From Anaerolineae bacterium (GTDB lineage: Bacteria; Chloroflexota; Anaerolineae; B4-G1), in assembly GCA_030612585.1 (NCBI GenBank), contig JAUWNP010000238.1, forward strand, positions 1 to 6,181: 6,181 nucleotides of DNA. The letters run 5' to 3'. The position numbers and the translations under genes are program-made. The first letter of the stretch is position 1. Each line of letters opens with the position of its first letter. The notes beneath the pieces were generated by a model. The model made no database searches. It saw only the letters and a program-made list of their open reading frames with translations, and had not been told where the DNA came from. This document shows positions 1 to 5,398 of the stretch, one piece after another.

Positions 1-2
1 CG

Positions 3-1052
3 GGCGCGGGACAGTACTTCACGCCGCGCCCGCTCATCCAGGCGCTGGTCGACGTGATGGCCCCGCGTCCCGGCCAGACGATCTGCGACCCGGCCTGCGG
101 CACCGGCGGCTTCCTCATCGCCGCCCATGACTACATCGCCACGCTGCACGGCCCACTCGACCGCGACCAGTGGCGTCACCTCAACCACGAAACGCTGCAC
201 GGCTGGGAGATCGTGGACAATACCGCGCGGCTGTGCGTGATGAACCTCTATCTGCGCGGTATTGGCGCTAATGGTGGTAAGAGTCCCATCCACGTGGGCG
301 ATTCGCTGGCCGCCGACCCTGGCGAGCGGTTCGACATGGTGCTCACCAACCCGCCTTTCGGCAAGAAGAGCAGCGTCACCTACGTCACCGAGGAGGGCGA
401 GATCCGCCGCGAGTCGCAGACGATAGTGCGCGACGATTTCTGGACCTCGACCAGCAACAAGCAACTCAACTTTGTGCAGCACGTCAAGACGATCCTCAAG
501 ATCAACGGCCGCGCGGCCGTCGTCGTGCCCGATAACGTCCTGTTTGAAGGCGGCGCTGGCGAGACGGTGCGGCGCAAACTGCTCCACGAGTGCGACGTAC
601 ACACGCTGCTGCGGCTGCCCACCGGCATTTTTTACGCCCAGGGCGTCAAGGCCAACGTCCTGTTTTTCGACCGCAAGCCCGCTAGCAGCACCCCCTGGAC
701 GAAGCAACTGTGGATTTACGACCTGCGGACGAACAGAAACTTCACGCTCAAGCAGACCCCGCTCACCCGCGCAGACCTGGACGAGTTCGTCGCCTGCTAC
801 AACCCGGCCAACCGGTACGAGCGCATGTCTACGTGGTCAGAGGAGACGACTGAGGGTCGCTGGCGGGTCTTTTCCTACGAGGAGTTGATGGCGCGGGACA
901 AGGTCAACCTCGACATCTTCTGGCTGCGCGATGAGTCGCTGGAGGAGACGGCCAACCTGCCCAACCCCGACGTGCTGGCGGCGGAGATCGTCGAGGACCT
1001 GGAGGCGGCGTTGGAACAATTTCGGTTGATTGCGGAGGATCTAGGAGAATAG
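3..1052 (+). CDS. hsdM: Type I restriction-modification DNA methyltransferase subunit M (5' end outside window)
   Basis: Adenine-N6 DNA methyltransferase subunit of a type I restriction-modification complex; in this family HsdM works with the specificity subunit HsdS, and with HsdR for cleavage. The frame is open from the window edge, so the GTG/ATG pair at 54-59 is internal. Visible residues 1-12 read GAGQYFTPRPLI, the conserved segment just before the catalytic domain. SAM-binding motif I, DPACGTGGF, is at visible residues 29-37 and catalytic motif IV, NPPF, at 116-119. The later LPTGIF...GVKANVLFFDR block is also typical. There are 349 visible residues against a usual 480-500, so roughly the N-terminal 130-150 are missing upstream. 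It ends in a family-typical acidic tail (LEQFRLIAEDLGE). No hsdS follows: the next gene converges from the minus strand 35 bp away. No internal lesion is seen. The family call is very secure; whether the system is active cannot be judged here. Confidence 0.95.
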   Translation, partial: GAGQYFTPRPLIQALVDVMAPRPGQTICDPACGTGGFLIAAHDYIATLHGPLDRDQWRHLNHETLHGWEIVDNTARLCVMNLYLRGIGANGGKSPIHVGDSLAADPGERFDMVLTNPPFGKKSSVTYVTEEGEIRRESQTIVRDDFWTSTSNKQLNFVQHVKTILKINGRAAVVVPDNVLFEGGAGETVRRKLLHECDVHTLLRLPTGIFYAQGVKANVLFFDRKPASSTPWTKQLWIYDLRTNRNFTLKQTPLTRADLDEFVACYNPANRYERMSTWSEETTEGRWRVFSYEELMARDKVNLDIFWLRDESLEETANLPNPDVLAAEIVEDLEAALEQFRLIAEDLGE

Positions 1053-1087
1053 AGCAATACGGAGATAAGACGATCTTTCACCGCGCG

Positions 1088-1336
1088 CTATACGCTCGCC
1101 AGCGCGTGTTGCAGCACGCGGCGGGTCAGGCTGGCTCGCTCGTCAGTGTGCTCGTCTATCAGATAATAATGCGCCTTGCGCGCCAGTGAATCCTCGGTAT
1201 AAGTCAGGCCATCCGCAGTGACATAAACCGTCTCGCCGCGTACATCGGTAACGATATACTCGACGTGCTGGATGCGCTCGCGGCCCTTGTTGTCTATGAT
1301 GGTGATGTACTCTTCGGCGGGTTGGGGACGGTGCAT
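1088..1336 (-). CDS. Hypothetical 82-aa protein, convergent with hsdM
   Basis: I do not recognise this protein. It begins MHRPQPAEEY and reads as a small soluble protein, with beta-strand-like alternation in the middle (VEYIVTDVRGETVYVTADG) and a charged, probably helical C-terminus (LTRRVLQHAL). There is no signal peptide, membrane segment or obvious metal or catalytic motif. The frame stays open upstream to 1507, but those extra 57 codons are encoded mostly by the inverted-repeat element at 1380-1572. I therefore start at the ATG whose first base is 1336 on the minus strand; it has a GAAGG-type ribosome site four bases upstream. The stop lies 35 bp from the hsdM stop, tail to tail. The regular amino-acid composition supports a real gene, but no homology is claimed and the function is unknown. 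Confidence 0.6.
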   Translation of the reverse strand: MHRPQPAEEYITIIDNKGRERIQHVEYIVTDVRGETVYVTADGLTYTEDSLARKAHYYLIDEHTDERASLTRRVLQHALASV

Positions 1337-1379
1337 TGGGCCTTCGTCCTTGAAGTAACCAGGCGTATTCTGTGTATAT

Positions 1380-1572
1380 GTTATGCGACTCCACTGAAAA
1401 AAGGGGAGAGTTTTAACGCAGAGGCGCAAAGGCGCAGAGATTCTTGAATGATGCTCTAATATCTTTGAGAATCGAGGCCTTTGACTGAACAAATCTTGAT
1501 CTACCATTTAGATTTCTTTGCGTCTCTGCGCCTCTGCGTTGAATATTTTGGTTTTTTCAGTAGAGTCATATG
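1380..1572. repeat. Imperfect inverted-repeat element (~190 bp, MITE- or REP-like)
   Basis: Two arms face each other around a unique centre of about 60 bp. The outer pair is GACTCCACTGAAAAAA at 1387-1402 against TTTTTTCAGTAGAGTC at 1552-1567, 15 of 16 bases complementary. The inner pair has the core AACGCAGAGGCGCAGAGA: the right copy, 1523-1540, is exact in reverse complement, while the left copy (1415-1440) carries an extra ggcgca-like unit. The arms also share the flanking ATATG/CATAT. Elements with this AACGCAGAGGCGCAGAG core are, to my knowledge, common in environmental bacterial genomes, Chloroflexota included. No transposase is encoded, and no clean target duplication is visible. It lies just upstream of the minus-strand gene at 1088-1336 and supplies the spurious N-terminal extension of that frame. 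Confidence 0.75.
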
Positions 1573-1670
1573 TGCAAATCAAGGTTTTATCATCCGGTTC
1601 GGATTTTTAGTACCTGTCTCCAGTAAGGTACAAAACCATCCTCTGGACAGGTGCCTTTCAGCACAATTTG

Positions 1671-1679
1671 TGTTATACT
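1671..1679 (+). promoter_or_regulatory. Candidate extended -10 promoter of the kinase gene
   Basis: TGTTATACT matches an extended -10 (TGn-TATACT) in an AT-rich stretch 76 bp before the kinase GTG. No good -35 lies at 17 bp. Copies of CTGGACAGGTG at 1643-1653 and 1693-1703 straddle it and could be operator sites. The call rests on sequence resemblance only. Confidence 0.3.
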
Positions 1680-1754
1680 AGATCCGCCGGTCCTGGACAG
1701 GTGATCGAGCGCTTTCACCACAATGCGCGATTATGCCACTTTTGGAGTACAGAC

Positions 1755-3403
1755 GTGAGCAATTTGAATAACATCATTCGGCAACTGCGCTGGAAATTGA
1801 CGTTGAGCTATATGGCCGTCACGGTCGGCGCTTTACTGGTCGTGGTACTGTATCTTCTCAAAAAGTTGGGGCGAAAGTAGGTCGGATTTGCTATCCGACC
1901 CTGTGGCGGTTAGCAAAACCGCCCTACGCTGCCCTTGCCCCAAGGTATTGAGAAGATACGTGGTACTGATATTGGGAACCCTTGTATTCTCAAGAATCTT
2001 GATACCAGATGGCTTTTTCACCCCTCATATTTGGAACGCGCTTGCAGACGAACAGATGGTGCCGGCGATACGCCATATCCTGGCTCAATCCCCCATAGAC
2101 ACGGATTTGTTTGCACTGATATTCAGTGACTCTGATGCCACGATCACGCATGATGACCTTTTTCGTATTGGTGACACTCAGTTCTCTGTCAAGACCGCCA
2201 CCAAAGTTGATATACTCATCGTCGGTGCGGATGGATCATTGCTGGGTGTGTCAAATCCCGCCCTCGTGCCAGGAGCAGTGATCGGGCAACCGTTCGACGC
2301 GGACAAAATACCGGGGTTGAGCCTGCCTCTGCAAGCGGCCCTGGCAGGAGAAGAGGATCCAGAACGCCTGTTTGCCACGATCGAGCCGAACGACAAGTTT
2401 GTGTTTGCCGCACCCGTGTTTAGCGATGATGAAGATGAAAAGCGTGTTTTGGGTGCAGTCGTGGTAAATTTCGAGTCCTTGCCTACAGAGAGCGACTTTT
2501 GGTCTCACCTTGTAAAATTGGTCAGTGGAAGTTTGCTCATATTCATCGTTGGTGCAGGAATCATGGGCGCCATTTTTGGTTTCCCGACCGCCAATGGTAT
2601 GGTCAGGCGCTTTAGACGCTTGTCGGCGGTGGCTGACGCCTGGAGTCGGGGTGATTTCTCCGAGTTCATCGACGATCCCACGGGGGATGAAATCGGCCAT
2701 CTCGCCCGGCGCCTGAACCGCATGGCGGAATAGTTGCAGCACCTGCTCAAAAGGCGTCAGGAGATGGCCGTTTCTGAGGAGCGAAACCGGTTGGCGCGTG
2801 ACCTCCACGATAGCGCCAAGCAGCAAGCGTTAGCCGCGTCCTTTCAATTGGGAACCGTCATCACCCTATTCGACCGCGACCCACAATCTGCAAAAGACCA
2901 CTTGATGGAGGCCGACAACCTGATTGACTCGGTCCGCAAGGAACTGACCGACCTGATCCACGAACTGCGCCCACCGATGATGAACGGACAGGGTTTCGCC
3001 GAAACTATGAACGAATACGGGATCGAATGGGCGCATCAAAACGAGATTGAGATTGACGTGAACGTGCAGGGGGGTGACGAATTGCCCCTGGAGATCAAGC
3101 AGACCCTGTACCGCATTACGCAGGAGGCCCTGGCGAATATCGCCCGCCACAGTGCTGCCAGCAGCGCCGGTGTGAGCCTGAATTATGACACCAACCGCTG
3201 CCACACTGACTATCACTGATGATGGCTGCGGCTTTGACACCGATGAGCAGTATGACGGGATGGGCCTTTACTCGATGCGCGAACGCGCCGAGTCGTTGAA
3301 TGGCATCTTTAGCATCGAGAGCGAGCCAGGCCAGGGCGCTAAAATCTGTGTGACTTTGCCGACAAGTGTTGAAACACACGGCTTATACCAAGAAACCCGT
3401 TGA
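1755..3403 (+). pseudogene. Sensor histidine kinase, NarL/LiaS type (HisKA_3), broken by three lesions
   Basis: Remnant of a membrane sensor kinase that would phosphorylate a NarL-type response regulator; none is in the window. The GTG start at 1755 has GGAG at 1744-1747. Order of parts: first membrane helix (WKLTLSYMAVTVGALLVV), an extracytoplasmic sensor domain of roughly 180 residues, second membrane helix near 2515-2590, a HAMP linker (RFRRLSAVADAWSRGDFSEF), the HisKA_3 dimerisation domain with phospho-acceptor His at 2806-2808 (ARDLHDSAKQQ), then HATPase with N box (ITQEALANIARHS), DDGCGFD and GMGLYSMRERAESLNG. Lesions: a 108-bp MITE after codon 32, removal of which with one target copy restores the frame (118 bp, +1); a TAG at 2731-2733 where CAG (Gln) is expected (NRMAE-stop-LQHLL); and an extra C at about 3195-3196 that truncates the ATPase domain in its frame at 3219. 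The C-terminus reads into the repeat starting at 3366. Family call is secure; sequencing error could explain the last two lesions but not the MITE. Confidence 0.9.
1851..1958. mobile_element. 108-bp MITE inserted in the kinase gene
   Basis: The left end TATCTTCTCAAAAAGTTGGGGC and the reverse complement of the right end TATCTTCTCAATACCTTGGGGC form a 22-bp terminal inverted repeat with 4 mismatches, all in the middle. Both sides carry the identical 10-bp sequence CGTGGTACTG (1841-1850 and 1959-1968), a target-site duplication. Inside are two tight hairpins, GTCGGAT-ttgct-ATCCGAC and GGCGGTT-agca-AACCGCC. There is no coding capacity, so it must have been moved by a transposase elsewhere in the genome. 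Removing the element and one target copy rejoins the kinase frame as VVVL|ILGTLVF, a continuous membrane helix. Confidence 0.9.
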
Positions 3404-3480
3404 AACGGGTTATTCTGGCCCCTTCTTGAGTGTGTTTCAACACACTTTGATTAGCAGCCGATGAATTCATTCATCGGGCT
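3366..3480 (+). repeat. 115-bp multi-hairpin repeat, copy 1
   Basis: Same length as copy 2 at 3577-3691, with 108 of 115 positions identical. Three nested or adjacent foldbacks are visible. A perfect 14-bp arm pair, GTGTTGAAACACAC (3366-3379) with GTGTGTTTCAACAC (3430-3443), encloses AACCCGT-tgaa-ACGGGTT. After it comes AGCCGATGAAT-tc-ATTCATCGGGCT with a one-base bulge. The unit begins within the last codons of the broken kinase, so the kinase tail (after VTLP) and its TGA at 3401-3403 are repeat-encoded. No T-run follows, so it is not a canonical terminator. Confidence 0.88.
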
Positions 3481-3576
3481 GTACGGAGCCTGAACCTTTC
3501 TCCAGAAACACTACAACGAATTCAGAATGGAACGAATCTGGGACTCAATCCAATCCGTGTGCCCCGCTTGAGCCAT

Positions 3577-3691
3577 GTGTTGAAACACACGGCTGATACC
3601 AGCAAACCCGTTGAAACGGGTTACTCTGGCCCGTCTTTGAGTGTGTTTCAACACACTTTGATTAGCAGCCGATGAATTCATTCATCGGGCT
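3577..3691 (+). repeat. 115-bp multi-hairpin repeat, copy 2
   Basis: Second copy in the same orientation, separated from copy 1 by a 96-bp spacer without recognisable genes. All seven differences lie outside the 14-bp outer arms, the AACCCGT/ACGGGTT stem and the GATGAAT/ATTCATC stem, so the paired elements are unchanged while loops and linkers vary. The outer arm pair here is 3577-3590 with 3641-3654. Confidence 0.88.
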
Positions 3692-3794
3692 CGCGTGGCG
3701 CCTGTGTTCAATCCTGTTTCCAGGGCATCCACGACGTCAAACAGACGGACCTTGTCCCGGAAGCGACTATTCGTTTCTTTATTTGTCTCTTTAT

Positions 3795-4012
3795 TACTAC
3801 TCACGCTCCCCGTGGTGCGTCATTCCGAGCTACGCGTGGCGCGAACGGAATGCGCCACTCATTGTGCAATGACAGGATGTCATTAGTAGCGAGCGTAGCG
3901 AGTCGAGGAATCTCTACTTGCGATGGCAAGCGTGACCTCGACAGGAGATTCCTCGACTCCTTCAGTCGCTGCGCTCCTTTCGGTCGCTCGGAATGACGGT
4001 GGCTGAGTAGTA
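3795..4012. repeat. Palindromic element, ~218 bp, flanked by 10-bp direct repeats
   Basis: The outer ends TACTACTCA (3795-3803) and TGAGTAGTA (4004-4012) are exact inverted copies. Further in, GTCATTCCGAGC (3819-3830) pairs exactly with GCTCGGAATGAC (3986-3997). A third exact pair, AGTCGAGGAATCTC (3901-3914) with GAGATTCCTCGACT (3945-3958), forms the central stem. GAGCGTAGCGA on the left also matches the right side with one change. The direct repeat TCTCTTTATT flanks the unit at 3786-3795 and 4015-4024 and resembles a target duplication. The GTCATTCCGAGC...GAGGAATCTC core recalls short dispersed repeats of many environmental genomes. The region 3692-3794 before it holds nothing I can support as a gene. 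Confidence 0.75.
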
Positions 4013-4089
4013 GATCTCTTTATTCGTTTTTTTTTCCTAATTCGTTGTAGTGTTTTTATGCAGAACTCTCTAAGATACGGAGACAAGCA

Positions 4090-4500
4090 ATGACAATGGT
4101 CGTCTCGGTCATTCAGGATGTGGGCCGCTGGTGGCCGTGGGGAAGCGGACGATCTGGTCAGCCCACACCTGGACTACAACTGTTACTGCCAGGGAGACGG
4201 CCTCTCCTGCGCCGAGTTGCTCGACCTGTGCCTGAACGAGACCACCGGTGCAGTGCGTTTTGCCACCCGTAGTTTCTGGGAGGAGTAGACGTCCCCGGCT
4301 CGGCGCTTGCGCTCGTCATCATAGACGATCTGCCCTTTTCCCCTCACCGCGACCCTGTGGTACAATATCACCAGCAGTTGATCCGCGACCAGGGCGGCAA
4401 GCCGTTCGACGAGATGACATTGCCCGAGGCGATCCTGATGCTCAAGCAAGGGATAGGCCGTCTCATCCGCACCGAAACTGACCGAGGGGTGGTCACCATA
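4090..4500 (+). pseudogene. DinG-like ATP-dependent helicase, C-terminal remnant with frameshift
   Basis: Only the end of the second helicase domain of a DinG/XPD-type superfamily 2 DNA helicase is left. From about 4142 one frame reads YCQGDGLSCAELLDLC then GAVRFATRSFWE, matching the conserved run-up to helicase motif V. It hits TAG at 4286. The next frame continues with VDVPGSALALVIIDDLPFSP and then motif VI, LKQGIGRLIRTETDRGVV, with its arginine finger. Together they recreate the family signature SFWEGVDVPG with one base missing around 4280. The ATPase domain (Walker A and the Fe-S or exonuclease regions of relatives) is absent, so this cannot be an active helicase. The left boundary is uncertain; 4090-4141 shows no clear match. 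After TDRGVVTI the frame runs without a stop into the PRiA4_ORF3 gene at 4525. Confidence 0.8.
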
Positions 4501-4512
4501 CAAAATCCTTCC

Positions 4513-4516
4513 GAGG
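4513..4516 (+). promoter_or_regulatory. Ribosome binding site deciding the start of the PRiA4_ORF3 gene
   Basis: GAGG sits eight bases before the ATG at 4525. This supports that ATG over upstream in-frame starts such as the GTG at 4357, which lie inside the DinG-like remnant. Confidence 0.5.
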
Positions 4517-4524
4517 ACAACAAG

Positions 4525-5112
4525 ATGAAAACCTACACGTTTCACGTGAGCCTGCCTGGCACCGGCCGGGTGTGGCGTAAGATCGAGATACGTGCCGACC
4601 AGACGCTAGAGGAACTACACTTCGCCATTCAGCGCGCCTACGAGTGGGATTGCGATCATCTCTACTCCTTCTTCATGAGTGGAAAGGCGTGGGATGAGAG
4701 CACCGAGTATCGCCTTCCCGAGGATGTTACGCCGTGGGGAGAGCCTATAGATGATGATGGTGATGACGAAGAGGATTGGCCTGAACCCACCCCCGAGGAG
4801 CGTGAACAAGCCCTCCGCGCGCTTTTCGGAGAGACGGATATGACGCTGGAAGAGATGCGGGCTCAGATGGACGCTTTCTGGGAAAAGATGCTTGCGGAGG
4901 AGTACGAAGGGCCTGGCAACGTCCAGACCACGACGCTTGAGGAACTGGACCTGCAATCCAAGCAGGAGTTCCTGTACCTTTTCGACTACGGCGACGACTG
5001 GCGCTTCAAGGTGCGCGTATACGCGATCAATCCCGATGCGCCGGAAGGGGAATATCCTCGCATCGTCGAATCGGTCGGTGAAGCGCCGGAGCAGTACCCA
5101 GATTGGGAGTAG
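4525..5112 (+). CDS. Plasmid pRiA4b ORF-3-like protein (PRiA4_ORF3 family)
   Basis: A 195-aa soluble protein of the family named after ORF-3 of plasmid pRiA4b, found in many bacteria and as a passenger of some transposons; its biochemical function is unknown. It begins MKTYTFHVSLPGTGRVWRKI, with the family's N-terminal pattern, followed by TLEELHFAIQRAYEWDCDHLYSF. The conserved C-terminal block FLYLFDYGDDWRFKVRVYAI lies at about residues 151-170, and YPRIVESVGEAPEQYPD near the end. Between them is a very acidic, low-complexity linker (residues about 75-95, DDDGDDEEDW) and a helical Glu-rich stretch. The reading frame is intact. The frame is open upstream through the DinG-like remnant to 4273, but the family start and ribosome site fix the ATG. 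The next gene remnant begins 5 bp after the stop, so the two were probably co-transcribed. Confidence 0.9.
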   Translation: MKTYTFHVSLPGTGRVWRKIEIRADQTLEELHFAIQRAYEWDCDHLYSFFMSGKAWDESTEYRLPEDVTPWGEPIDDDGDDEEDWPEPTPEEREQALRALFGETDMTLEEMRAQMDAFWEKMLAEEYEGPGNVQTTTLEELDLQSKQEFLYLFDYGDDWRFKVRVYAINPDAPEGEYPRIVESVGEAPEQYPDWE

Positions 5113-5117
5113 ACGAT

Positions 5118-5318
5118 ATGCCCGCACCAGAGATCGAATCCTACCGCTGCGGACGCGTCGTCATAGATGGGCAGGTTCACAACAAGGACAGCATCATCTT
5201 GCCGGATCGGGTGGTTGGGGGATGGTAGCGCAAGGAGGGACATATCCTGCACCCCGACGACCTGGAGGCCACTCTGGAGCAGTTCCGCGCGATCGCGGAG
5301 GATTTGGGAGAGGAATAG
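5118..5318 (+). pseudogene. MTH938-like (DUF498) protein, nonsense mutation and HsdM-like tail
   Basis: The ATG, with GGGAG eight bases upstream, lies 5 bp past the preceding stop. The product starts MPAPEIESYRCGRVVIDGQV, then IILPDRVVGGW, TAG at 5226-5228, then RKEGHILHPDDLEA. This is the start of an MTH938-type domain (archaeal MTH938 and mitochondrial NDUFAF3 relatives), where the consensus is VVG-WWRKEGH. One G-to-A change at 5227 would turn the second Trp codon into the stop. After HPDDLEA the usual remainder of the domain (a further 60 or so residues with a VxGTG-type loop) is missing. Instead it ends LEQFRAIAEDLGEE, nearly the same as the hsdM tail at 993-1052. It is thus both interrupted and C-terminally replaced. 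The assignment rests on the WRKEGH-type signature; I am fairly sure of the family and sure that it is not full length. Confidence 0.8.
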
Positions 5319-5332
5319 GCGGGCAGCAAACA

Positions 5333-5362
5333 GGGGCGATACATTGGATACATTGTCGCCCC
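5333..5362 (+). other. Small hairpin between the MTH938-like remnant and the helicase gene
   Basis: GGGGCGA (5333-5339) pairs perfectly with TCGCCCC (5356-5362) around a 16-base loop. There is no T-tract after it, so an intrinsic terminator is not supported; it could be an mRNA structure ahead of the helicase gene or chance in GC-rich DNA. Confidence 0.3.
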
Positions 5363-5398
5363 GCGTGAACTGCAAGATGGCGAGGCACATCAACACGT

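Larger units (their letters stand above)
3506..4055. repeat. 17-bp inverted pair bracketing repeat copy 2 and the palindromic element
   Basis: AAACACTACAACGAATT at 3506-3522 and its exact reverse complement at 4039-4055 bound a 550-bp gene-free segment containing 115-bp copy 2 and the palindrome at 3795-4012. A chance exact 17-bp inverted match over this distance is unlikely. It could mark the ends of a composite non-autonomous element or two copies of a further dispersed repeat. There is no transposase frame inside. Confidence 0.55.

Noticed and set aside
54..59. GTG-ATG as the start of hsdM
   Set aside because: The frame is open upstream to the window edge and encodes the conserved GQYFTPRPLI segment, so this is internal.
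1084..1106. Hairpin CGCGCT/AGCGCG as a bidirectional terminator between hsdM and the convergent gene
   Set aside because: Stem of only six pairs, inside coding sequence, without a T-run on either strand.
1337..1507. 57-codon N-terminal extension of the minus-strand hypothetical protein
   Set aside because: It is encoded largely by the inverted-repeat element; a good ribosome site precedes the internal ATG.
1888..1968. Start of a separate kinase protein at 1888
   Set aside because: These codons lie inside the MITE and its target copy; the true N-terminus is at 1755.
3366..3691. CRISPR array
   Set aside because: Only two copies, 115 bp long with internal hairpins and a single 96-bp spacer; no cas genes.
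3672..3886. Short plus-strand frames of 60-70 codons in the repeat region
   Set aside because: They overlap repeat arms, have no ribosome site of note and no recognisable protein pattern.
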